Assembly (NCBI GenBank): GCA_035476635.1
Contig: DATILI010000197.1
Location: 1 to 11,553 of the forward strand
Reading direction: 5' to 3'
DNA length: 11,553 nucleotides
Source: DATILI01 sp035476635
GTDB lineage: Bacteria > Pseudomonadota > Gammaproteobacteria > Burkholderiales > Burkholderiaceae_C
Numbering within the stretch: the stretch's first letter is position 1; the number at the start of each line of letters is the position of its first letter. This document shows positions 1 through 5,919 of this stretch, piece after piece. The position numbers were made by a program, and so were the translations under genes. The notes beneath the pieces were generated by a model. The model saw nothing but the letters and a program-made list of their open reading frames with translations, made no database searches and was not told the origin of the DNA.

Positions 1-755
1 CGGCGCACGGCGGTCTTGAAGGCGTGGTCGGTGGACTCGTCAAAGCGCTGCGATTCGCGCGCCTCGGCGGTGTAGCTTTGCACCACGGGAATGGCGTTCA
101 GCACCTCGGCGGCGATGGCGCTGGAGTCGGCCACGCGGTCCTGGCTGGCGCGCGAGAGCTTGCGCACGCGCCGGCCGAACCAGACACTGGGCAACACCAC
201 CAGCACCAGGATGCCCAGCACCTGCGTCATGACATAGGGGTTGGTCCAGACCAGCACCGCCAGCGCACCAACGCCCATCACGGCGTTGCGCAGGCCCATC
301 GACAGCGACGAGCCCACCACCGTCTGCACCAGCGTGGTGTCGGTGGTCAGGCGGCTCAAGACCTCGCCGGTCTGGGTGGTTTCGAAGAATTCCGGGCTCT
401 GCTGCAGCACATGGCCATAGACCGCATTGCGCAGGTCGGCCGTGACGCGCTCGCCCAGCCAGCTCACCATGTAGAAGCGCGCGGCCGAAAACACGCCCAG
501 CGCCACGGCCACGGCGAACAGGGCCAGGAAATGCTCGCGCATGGCCATCAGCTGCGCACCCTTGTCGGAAGCCGCCAGGCCGCCGTCGATCAGGCTGCGC
601 AACGCCAGCGGAAACACCAGCGTGGCGACCGCGGCGAGCACCAGGAACAGGCCCGCCAGCGCGATGCGCCCGCGGTAGGGCCGCAAGAACGGCAGCAAGC
701 CGCCAAGGGAACGCGGCGCGCCCTTGGCCGCTGAGGTGGAGGAGGTGGTCGCCAT
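1..755 (-). CDS. ABC exporter, MsbA-like half-transporter (N-terminal part, cut by window edge)
   Basis: This is the N-terminal 251 residues of an ABC exporter half-transporter; the reading frame is open to the left edge, so the nucleotide-binding domain lies outside. Such proteins dimerise in the inner membrane and use ATP to export lipids or drugs. Visible are hydrophobic segments at about residues 31-51, 75-97, 155-172 and 176-194. The conserved stretch at residues 101-140 (GERVTADLRN, then SPEFFETTQTGE and LSRLTTDT) is typical of the first intracellular loop of this fold. A later stretch near 208-240 (DSSAIAAEVLNAIPVVQSYTAE) is also characteristic. The start is the ATG whose complement lies at 753-755; no clear Shine-Dalgarno precedes it. 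The gene diverges from the marR-type gene across 77 bases, so the regulator may control it too. The MsbA-related assignment rests on pattern; the substrate is unknown. Confidence 0.88.
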   Translation of the reverse strand, partial: MATTSSTSAAKGAPRSLGGLLPFLRPYRGRIALAGLFLVLAAVATLVFPLALRSLIDGGLAASDKGAQLMAMREHFLALFAVAVALGVFSAARFYMVSWLGERVTADLRNAVYGHVLQQSPEFFETTQTGEVLSRLTTDTTLVQTVVGSSLSMGLRNAVMGVGALAVLVWTNPYVMTQVLGILVLVVLPSVWFGRRVRKLSRASQDRVADSSAIAAEVLNAIPVVQSYTAEARESQRFDESTDHAFKTAVR

Positions 756-761
756 GCACCG

Positions 762-788
762 AGTGTAGCGAAAACGTTGCCGACGCAA
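762..788 (-). promoter_or_regulatory. possible weak promoter of the ABC exporter gene
   Basis: On the minus strand, TTGCGT (complement of 783-788) and TACACT (complement of 762-767) are separated by 15 bases. The -10-like hexamer ends six bases before the ATG at 755. The match is poor and the spacing short, so this is only a candidate. If real, this transcript would also have almost no leader. Confidence 0.22.
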
Positions 789-796
789 TCACAGCC

Positions 797-825
797 TTGA
801 CAATCATTGCTTAGGCAACTAATAT
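797..825 (+). promoter_or_regulatory. sigma-70 promoter of the marR-nodT-emrA-emrB operon
   Basis: A perfect -35 hexamer TTGACA (797-802) is followed after exactly 17 bases by TAATAT (820-825), which matches the -10 consensus at four of six positions. The expected transcription start, about seven bases downstream, is near 832, one base before the ATG at 833. The transcript would therefore have little or no 5' leader, which agrees with the lack of a Shine-Dalgarno sequence before that ATG. The region is clearly more AT-rich than its surroundings. Confidence 0.7.
807..822 (+). promoter_or_regulatory. likely MarR-type operator overlapping the promoter
   Basis: The 16 bases TTGCTTAGGCAACTAA consist of four 4-mers in the order A-B-A'-B': TTGC, TTAG, GCAA, CTAA. 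TTGC pairs with GCAA around TTAG, and TTAG pairs with CTAA around GCAA, giving two overlapping 12-base palindromes. The element fills the end of the -35/-10 spacer and overlaps the first bases of the -10 hexamer, an ideal place for repression. MarR dimers are known to bind such short palindromes in divergent promoters; binding here is inferred. Confidence 0.62.
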
Positions 826-832
826 ACAGCCC

Positions 833-1363
833 ATGACCGCCAAAAAACCCAGCCAGCAGCCCGACGGCAAGCCAGCCACAACGACCGAGTTTTACCGTGC
901 AGGCGACTATGCCGCCGAAGAAAGCGTGGGCTACCTGATGCGCAAGACGGTCAACCAGATAGGCCAGGAAGTGGAGCGCCAGATGGAGCCCAACGGCCTG
1001 ACCAATGCCCAATGGGTGCCCTTGCTCAAGCTCTATCTCGGGCATGCCGAAACGGCGGCCGAACTGGCCCGCGAATGCGAGCTCGACGCCGGTTCCATGA
1101 CGCGCCTGCTGGACCGGCTGGAAGGCAAGGGCCTGTGCCGGCGCGAGCGTTCTTCCGAAGACCGGCGCGTGGTCAACCTGGCGCTGACAGAAGAGGGCCG
1201 TGATGCGGCCAAGGAAATCCCCGTGGTGCTCAGCCGCGTGCAGAACGCCTGTCTTGAAGGCTTCACGCGCGAGGAATGGCTGACGCTCAAGGGCTTTTTG
1301 CGCCGCGTCCTGGGCAACGCACAGGCCCTCGGCGTCCCCAAAGCGCCGGCGAACAATCCGTAA
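833..1363 (+). CDS. MarR-family transcriptional regulator (EmrR/MprA-like)
   Basis: A 176-aa winged-helix regulator, the same length as I recall for E. coli EmrR/MprA. It is expected to act as a dimeric repressor in the cytoplasm that releases DNA on binding hydrophobic drugs or phenolic ligands. Residues 74-112 show the fold: a helix with TAAELARECEL, the probable recognition helix around DAGSMTRLLDRLEGKG (85-100), then the wing with the conserved SSEDRR (107-112) and LTEEGR. The preceding helix carries LTNAQWVPLLKLY, typical of the family. It is the first gene of an operon with an outer-membrane factor and EmrAB-like genes and diverges from an ABC exporter. Autorepression through the palindromes at 807-822 is likely. 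No ribosome binding site is visible, consistent with leaderless translation. The inducer cannot be told from the sequence. Confidence 0.92.
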   Translation: MTAKKPSQQPDGKPATTTEFYRAGDYAAEESVGYLMRKTVNQIGQEVERQMEPNGLTNAQWVPLLKLYLGHAETAAELARECELDAGSMTRLLDRLEGKGLCRRERSSEDRRVVNLALTEEGRDAAKEIPVVLSRVQNACLEGFTREEWLTLKGFLRRVLGNAQALGVPKAPANNP

Positions 1364-1374
1364 AAAATGGTCCC

Positions 1375-2841
1375 ATGCAGAGCACGAAAATCACTCGCCC
1401 AACCGCATCCATTGCAAGTCGCCGTCGCGCGTTCAAGCTCGTATCGCTGGTTCTCGCACTTGGCCTGAGCGCCTGCGCCAACCTGTCCGGCATCGATCCC
1501 GGCGCCAGCTTGCGCGATGCACCTTCCCTGGGACTTGCTCCGAGTGAAACTACTGTCGCACCCGTGTCCGGGCAATGGTGGCGCGACTACGGCGACGAGC
1601 AGCTCAATCGCCTGGTCGACCAGGCCCTGGCCCACAACCCCAGCCTGAAGCTCGCGCAAACGCGTCTGGCACGCGCGCAAGCCGTACTGGAAGTGGCCGA
1701 TGCCGCGACCTTGCCGCAGCTCAATGGCACGCTCGACGTGACGCGCCAGCGCTACACGCGCAACGGCGCCGTGCCCGCACCCCTGGCCGGAACTATCCGC
1801 GAGAGCGGCACCATGCAACTGAGCGCGAGCTGGGAGCTGGACTTTTTCGGCAAGCACCGCGCAGCGCTGGACGCCGCCTTGGGCACGGTCAACGCAGCCC
1901 AGGCCGACGCGCAGGCCGCGCGCGTGCTGTTGGCCAGCAACGTGGCGCGCAGCTATTTCCAGCTGGCCCGCCTGAATGACCAACTGACGGTGGCGCGTCG
2001 CACGCAGGCCCAGCGCGAAGAGACCTTGCGCCTGGTGCAAGACCGCGTGAACGCCGGGCTAGACACCAACCTGGAGCTGCGCCAAAGCGAGGGCAGCCTG
2101 CCCGAGGCACGCCAGCAGATCGAGGCGCTGCAAGAGCAGGCCGCGCTGACGCAAAACGCGATCGCCGCCCTGGTGGGCCAGCCGGGCGGGGCCTTGGCCC
2201 TGGTGCCTCCCGCGCAATCGGCCCTGAGGAAAATCGCCACGCCGGCGACCCTGCAGGCCGACCTGCTGGGCCAGCGCGCCGACATCGCTGCCGCCCGCTG
2301 GCGCGTGGAAGCGGCCGCGCACGACGTGCGCAATGCCAAGACCCAGTTCTACCCCAACATCAACCTGGTGGCCTTCGCCGGTTTCTCCAGCATCGGCCTG
2401 GGCCGCCTGCTGGACTCGGGCAGCCAGCAGTGGGGCGTGGGTCCGGCGCTGCGCCTGCCGATTTTTGACGCGGGCCGCCTGCGTGCCAACCTGCGCGGCA
2501 AGACGGCCGACCTCGACGCCGCTGTGGAGAGCTACAACGCGGCGGTGATCGATGCGGTGCGCGAAGTGGCCGACCAGGTGGCTTCGACCCAGTTCATCGC
2601 CCGCCAGCAAGCCGAGCAGCGCGCCGCAGCCGCCGCCGCAGAAGCGGCCTATGAAATTGCCCTGCAGCGCTACAAGGCCGGCCTGGGCAATTACCTGAAT
2701 GTGCTGAGCGCAGAAACCAGCGTTCTCAACCAGCGGCGCCTGGCCGTGGACCTGGCGGCGCGCGCGCTGGATACGCAAGTGACGCTGATCCGGGCGCTGG
2801 GCGGCGGCTACCAGGCCGACAGCGTGACCGCGCAAAAGTGA
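1375..2841 (+). CDS. NodT-family outer-membrane efflux lipoprotein (TolC/OprM type)
   Basis: A 488-aa outer-membrane factor, the exit duct of a tripartite pump. The N-terminus has basic residues (SRRR, 15-18), a hydrophobic stretch (22-33) and the lipobox LSAC with Cys34 as the probable acylation site, as in OprM/NodT proteins. QWWRDYGDEQLNRLVDQAL (about 68-86) is the usual entry to the first OEP domain, followed by NPSLKLAQTRLARAQA. The repeat unit recurs in the second half, with FYPNINLVAFAGF, FDAGRLRANLRGK and AYEIALQRYKAGLGNYLNVL. The start at 1375 is chosen because it gives a proper lipoprotein signal; upstream in-frame codons lie inside the marR gene. The gene follows marR by 11 bases without a good Shine-Dalgarno sequence and precedes emrA by 28 bases, so it most likely serves the EmrAB pump. 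Confidence 0.94.
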   Translation: MQSTKITRPTASIASRRRAFKLVSLVLALGLSACANLSGIDPGASLRDAPSLGLAPSETTVAPVSGQWWRDYGDEQLNRLVDQALAHNPSLKLAQTRLARAQAVLEVADAATLPQLNGTLDVTRQRYTRNGAVPAPLAGTIRESGTMQLSASWELDFFGKHRAALDAALGTVNAAQADAQAARVLLASNVARSYFQLARLNDQLTVARRTQAQREETLRLVQDRVNAGLDTNLELRQSEGSLPEARQQIEALQEQAALTQNAIAALVGQPGGALALVPPAQSALRKIATPATLQADLLGQRADIAAARWRVEAAAHDVRNAKTQFYPNINLVAFAGFSSIGLGRLLDSGSQQWGVGPALRLPIFDAGRLRANLRGKTADLDAAVESYNAAVIDAVREVADQVASTQFIARQQAEQRAAAAAAEAAYEIALQRYKAGLGNYLNVLSAETSVLNQRRLAVDLAARALDTQVTLIRALGGGYQADSVTAQK

Positions 2842-2869
2842 TTCACACACAAGACATCGAAAGAACAGC

Positions 2870-4225
2870 ATGAACGCACCGCAAACCGAGAGCAAGGCGC
2901 CTGCCGGCAACCCCACACGCAAGAAGGCGCTCACCGCCCTGGCCAGTGTGGTCGCCATCGCCGGCCTGGGCTGGGCCGCCTATGAATGGCGCGTGGCCAG
3001 CCACTACGAGTCCACCGACAACGCCTATGTGCAGGGCAACGTGATCCAGATCACGCCGCAGATCGGTGGCACCGTCATGGCCATACTGGCCGACGACACC
3101 GATTTCGTGAAGGCCGGCCAGCCGCTCGTGAGGCTAGACCCGGCCGACGCCAAGCTCGCGCTGGACCAGGCCGAAGCCAACCTCGCGCAGGCTGTGCGTC
3201 AGGTGCGCACGCTGTACGCGAACAATGGATCGCTGTCTGCGCAGATTGCATTGCGCGAGGCCGATGCGAACAAGGCGCAGACCGAGATCGGCCGCGCCCA
3301 GAGTGAAGTGGCACGCGCCAGCGACGACCTGAACCGGCGCCAGTCGCTCGCCGGCAACGGCGCCGTGTCCAGGGAAGAGCTGAACCATGCGCAAACACAG
3401 CTGGCCAACGCCAGGAGCGCGCTGGCCGCGGCACAGGCCGGGGTCGCGGCGGCGCAGGCCGGCGTGGTGACCGCGCGCGAGCAACTGGCCAGCAACCAGG
3501 CCATGACCGAGGGCACAAGCATCGCCCAGCATCCAAGCGTGCTGGCCGCCGCCGCCAGGGTGCGCGAGGCCTACCTCGCCACGCAGCGCGCCGCCTTGCC
3601 GGCCCCGGTGGACGGCTATGTGGCCAAGCGCACCGTGCAACTTGGCCAGCGCGTGGCCGCAGGCACGCCGATGATGTCCATCATCCCGCTGCAGCAGGTC
3701 TGGGTCGATGCCAACTTCAAGGAGGTGCAGCTGCGCAACATCCGCCTGGGCCAGCCGGTCAAGCTCACGGCCGATGTCTATGGCAAGAAGGTGGAATACC
3801 AGGGCACGGTGGCCGGCCTGGGCGCCGGCACGGGCGCGGCGTTTGCGCTGCTGCCGGCGCAAAACGCCACCGGAAACTGGATCAAGGTGGTGCAGCGCGT
3901 GCCGGTGCGCGTGGCGCTGGATGCGCAGCAGCTCGCCGCCAATCCGCTGCGCGTGGGCCTGTCGATGGACGCCACCGTGGACGTGAGCAACAAGGATGGC
4001 AAGACGCTGGCCGACGCCACGCGTACTTCGGCGATCTCGCAGACGCAGGTCTACAGCGCGCTGGATGCCGGCGCCGATGCCGAGGTGCGCCGTGTCATCG
4101 CGGCGAATGCGGGCCAGCTTGCTGCGCGTGCCGCGGCGCCCAAGGGTGTTCCCGCGCCGCCGTACCTCGCATCGAACAACGTCGCGGGTCCGGTGGCGCA
4201 GGCGGCCAGCGCACCGATCCACTGA
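2870..4225 (+). CDS. emrA: EmrA-type periplasmic adaptor (HlyD/membrane fusion protein)
   Basis: A 451-aa adaptor linking the EmrB pump to the outer-membrane duct. It has a short cytoplasmic tail, one membrane helix (about 19-37), then STDNAYVQGNVIQITPQIGG (48-67), the hallmark start of the EmrA biotinyl-lipoyl-like domain. A long coiled-coil hairpin spans about 93-215. The second half-motif LPAPVDGYVAKRTVQLGQRV (243-262) follows, and then the beta-barrel region (VWVDANFKEVQLRNIRLGQPV, 277-297). ALLPAQNATGNWIKVVQR (326-343) is very typical of EmrA. About 70 Ala-rich residues after VDVSN make it longer than E. coli EmrA (about 390 aa). One arm of the hairpin carries a tandem heptad (AAAQAGV twice). 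It precedes emrB by three bases, supporting translational coupling. The assignment to the family is firm; the transported compound is unknown. Confidence 0.95.
   Translation: MNAPQTESKAPAGNPTRKKALTALASVVAIAGLGWAAYEWRVASHYESTDNAYVQGNVIQITPQIGGTVMAILADDTDFVKAGQPLVRLDPADAKLALDQAEANLAQAVRQVRTLYANNGSLSAQIALREADANKAQTEIGRAQSEVARASDDLNRRQSLAGNGAVSREELNHAQTQLANARSALAAAQAGVAAAQAGVVTAREQLASNQAMTEGTSIAQHPSVLAAAARVREAYLATQRAALPAPVDGYVAKRTVQLGQRVAAGTPMMSIIPLQQVWVDANFKEVQLRNIRLGQPVKLTADVYGKKVEYQGTVAGLGAGTGAAFALLPAQNATGNWIKVVQRVPVRVALDAQQLAANPLRVGLSMDATVDVSNKDGKTLADATRTSAISQTQVYSALDAGADAEVRRVIAANAGQLAARAAAPKGVPAPPYLASNNVAGPVAQAASAPIH
3425..3466 (+). repeat. 21-base imperfect tandem duplication coding a coiled-coil heptad
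   Basis: Two adjacent 21-base units encode the identical heptapeptide AAAQAGV at residues 186-192 and 193-199 of the EmrA-like adaptor, with synonymous differences between copies. The in-frame heptad lengthens one arm of the coiled-coil hairpin by one unit. It looks like an old slippage or duplication event; Ala/Gln-rich convergence is also possible. Confidence 0.6.
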
Positions 4226-4228
4226 GCC

Positions 4229-5788
4229 ATGTCCGCAACTGCTTCCACCACGGCGCCCGCACCGCTCGAAGGCTCGGCCCGCGCCTGGGGCACGGTGGCC
4301 CTGTCCGCCGCCACCTTCATGAACGTGCTGGACACGTCCATCGCCAACGTGTCGCTGCCGGCGATCGCAGGCGACCTGGGTGTCAGCCCCAACCAGGGCA
4401 CCTGGGTCATCACCAGTTTTGCCGTGGCCAACGCGATCGCCGTGCCGTTGACCGGGTGGCTGTCGCAGCGTTTCGGCCAGGTGCGCCTGTTCGCGGCCAG
4501 CGTGATCCTCTTCGTCATTGCTTCCTGGCTGTGCGGCCTGGCGCCCAACATGACGGCGCTGATCGGCTTTCGCGCGCTGCAGGGTTTTGTGGCCGGGCCG
4601 ATGATTCCGCTTTCGCAGGCACTGCTTTTGTCCAGCTACCCCAAGGCCCTGGCGGGACTGGCCATGGCGATGTGGTCGATGACCACGCTGCTGGCGCCGG
4701 TGATGGGCCCGCTTCTGGGCGGCTGGATCACCGACAACGTCTCCTGGCCGTGGATCTTCTACATCAATATTCCCGTCGGCCTGATCGCCGCTGCGGCGGC
4801 CTGGGGCATTTACCGCGAGCGTGAAAGCGCGACGCAAAAGCTGCCGATCGATGCCGTGGGCCTGGGGCTCCTGGTGCTCTGGATCGGCGCGCTGCAGATC
4901 ATGCTGGACATCGGCAAGGAGCACGACTGGTTCCATTCGGGCGCCGTCGTCGCGCTGGCCGTGGTGGCGGTGGTCGGCTTCGTGGCATTCCTGATCTGGG
5001 AGCTCACCGAAAAGCATCCAGTCGTGGACCTGACCCTGTTCAAGCGGCGCAACTTCTGGGCCGGCACGCTGGCGCTGTCGGTGGGCTATGGGCTGTTCTT
5101 CGGCAACGTGGTGCTGCTTCCGCTGTGGCTGCAGCAATTCATGGGCTACACCGCCACGCAGGCCGGCATGGTGATGGCGCCGGTGGGCCTGCTGGCCATC
5201 GTGTTCTCGCCCTTCGTGGGCAAGAGCATCGGCCGTGTCGACCCGCGGCGCTTCGCCAGCTTCGCATTCCTGGTGTTCGCGCTGGTGCTGTGGATGCGCT
5301 CGCAATTCAACACCCAGGCCGACCTGGCCACCATCCTGGTGCCGACCCTCGTGCAGGGCGTCTCCATGGCGTTCTTCTTCATTCCGCTGGTCACGATCAC
5401 GCTCTCGGGCATCGCGCCGGAGCGCATCCCGGCGGCCTCGGGCTTGTCAAACTTCGTGCGCATCACGGCTGGTGCCATGGGGACTTCCATCACCACCACG
5501 CTCTGGGAAAGCCGTGCCTCGGTGCACCATGCACAGCTGGCCGAGGCCGTGAACCAGGGCAGCCAGGCGGCCAGCGGCGCGCTGGCAGGCCTGGCCGGTG
5601 CGGGCCTGACCCCGGAGCAGGCGCTGGCCCAGGTCAACCGAATGCTCGACCAGCAGGCCTTCATGCTGGCGGCCAACGACATGTTCTACGTCTCCGCCCT
5701 GATGTTCCTGCTCCTGATACCGCTGGTCTGGCTGTCGCGGCCGCAGCGCGCCGCGGGCGGGGCGGATGCGGCTGCCGGGGCGCATTGA
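4229..5788 (+). CDS. emrB: EmrB-type multidrug transporter (MFS, DHA2 family, 14 helices)
   Basis: A 519-aa inner-membrane drug/proton antiporter. The family motifs appear in order. LDTSIANVSLPAI (34-46) is the DHA2 motif in helix 1. GWLSQRFGQVRLF (76-88) is the cytoplasmic loop motif A. APVMGPLLGGWI (156-167) is antiporter motif C. WPWIFYINIPVGLI is the DHA2 signature after it. The protein is hydrophobic throughout, with space for 14 helices. A periplasmic-type segment rich in Gln/Ala lies before the last helix (about 430-480), followed by a short polar tail. The ATG lies three bases after the emrA stop, so the two are probably translationally coupled. With the EmrA-like adaptor and the NodT lipoprotein it forms a complete tripartite pump, expected to be induced when the MarR repressor is released. 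Family assignment is firm; substrates (hydrophobic drugs, uncouplers or fusaric-acid-like compounds in relatives) are not deducible. Confidence 0.95.
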   Translation: MSATASTTAPAPLEGSARAWGTVALSAATFMNVLDTSIANVSLPAIAGDLGVSPNQGTWVITSFAVANAIAVPLTGWLSQRFGQVRLFAASVILFVIASWLCGLAPNMTALIGFRALQGFVAGPMIPLSQALLLSSYPKALAGLAMAMWSMTTLLAPVMGPLLGGWITDNVSWPWIFYINIPVGLIAAAAAWGIYRERESATQKLPIDAVGLGLLVLWIGALQIMLDIGKEHDWFHSGAVVALAVVAVVGFVAFLIWELTEKHPVVDLTLFKRRNFWAGTLALSVGYGLFFGNVVLLPLWLQQFMGYTATQAGMVMAPVGLLAIVFSPFVGKSIGRVDPRRFASFAFLVFALVLWMRSQFNTQADLATILVPTLVQGVSMAFFFIPLVTITLSGIAPERIPAASGLSNFVRITAGAMGTSITTTLWESRASVHHAQLAEAVNQGSQAASGALAGLAGAGLTPEQALAQVNRMLDQQAFMLAANDMFYVSALMFLLLIPLVWLSRPQRAAGGADAAAGAH

Positions 5789-5797
5789 GCGCCGTGT

Positions 5798-5825
5798 GCA
5801 AGGTCTATTTGCCCGAGAACCTTGC
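5798..5825 (+). terminator. hairpin after emrB, possible operon end (no U-tract)
   Basis: GCAAGG-TCT (5798-5806) can pair with AGA-a-CCTTGC (5816-5825), giving a 9-bp stem with one bulged A and a 9-base loop, ten bases after the emrB stop. No run of T follows, so it is not a standard intrinsic terminator; it may protect the 3' end or assist factor-dependent termination. Confidence 0.3.
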
Positions 5826-5864
5826 CGCCAGGCCAAAGATGCGATAGCGTTGACCCCACAAAGC

Positions 5865-5902
5865 CTTGATGCGTAGGCGGCAAGCCGCCTGCGCACATCA
5901 AG
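5865..5902 (+). other. strong hairpin in the leader of the signalling operon
   Basis: CTTGATGCGTAGGCGG (5865-5880) pairs with CCGCCTGCGCA (5885-5895) plus TCAAG (5898-5902), with a CAAG loop and a two-base CA bulge: about 16 base pairs including one G-T wobble. No T-run follows. It ends seven bases before the AGGGGG ribosome binding site, and its last base begins the palindrome GTTGCAAC (5902-5909). It could be a read-through terminator between the emr and signalling operons, a 5' stabiliser, or a protein-binding leader. Confidence 0.5.
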
Positions 5903-5909
5903 TTGCAAC

Positions 5910-5915
5910 AGGGGG
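5910..5915 (+). promoter_or_regulatory. ribosome binding site fixing the start of the PAS-GGDEF-EAL-REC gene
   Basis: AGGGGG lies four bases before the ATG at 5920. An in-frame TTG at 5866 would begin inside the hairpin stem without a Shine-Dalgarno sequence, so the ATG is preferred. Confidence 0.6.
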
Positions 5916-5919
5916 TGTC

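Noticed and set aside
40..807. 255-codon minus-strand frame over the ABC exporter
   Set aside because: A different minus frame, open to the left edge, encodes a clear ABC membrane domain; this one gives Arg/Ala/Gly-rich nonsense.
1276..1374. Upstream in-frame extension of the NodT lipoprotein
   Set aside because: It would overlap marR and put 33 extra residues before the signal peptide, destroying the lipoprotein signal; the ATG at 1375 is better.
3134..5305. 723-codon open frame on the minus strand across emrA and emrB
   Set aside because: Its product is rich in His, Arg, Gln and Gly without any domain, while the plus strand encodes unmistakable EmrA and EmrB. It is a by-product of GC-rich codon bias.
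5850..5878. TTGACC as a -35 element for the signalling operon
   Set aside because: No acceptable -10 hexamer is found 16-18 bases downstream; the region is the GC-rich hairpin.
5892..5907. Possible sigma-54 promoter ending in TTGCA
   Set aside because: The -12-like TTGCA is present, but the -24 GG is replaced by GC at the required distance.
5866..5919. Upstream TTG start for the 999-aa protein
   Set aside because: It lies inside the hairpin stem, has no Shine-Dalgarno sequence, and the added residues match no domain; the ATG at 5920 has AGGGGG in front.
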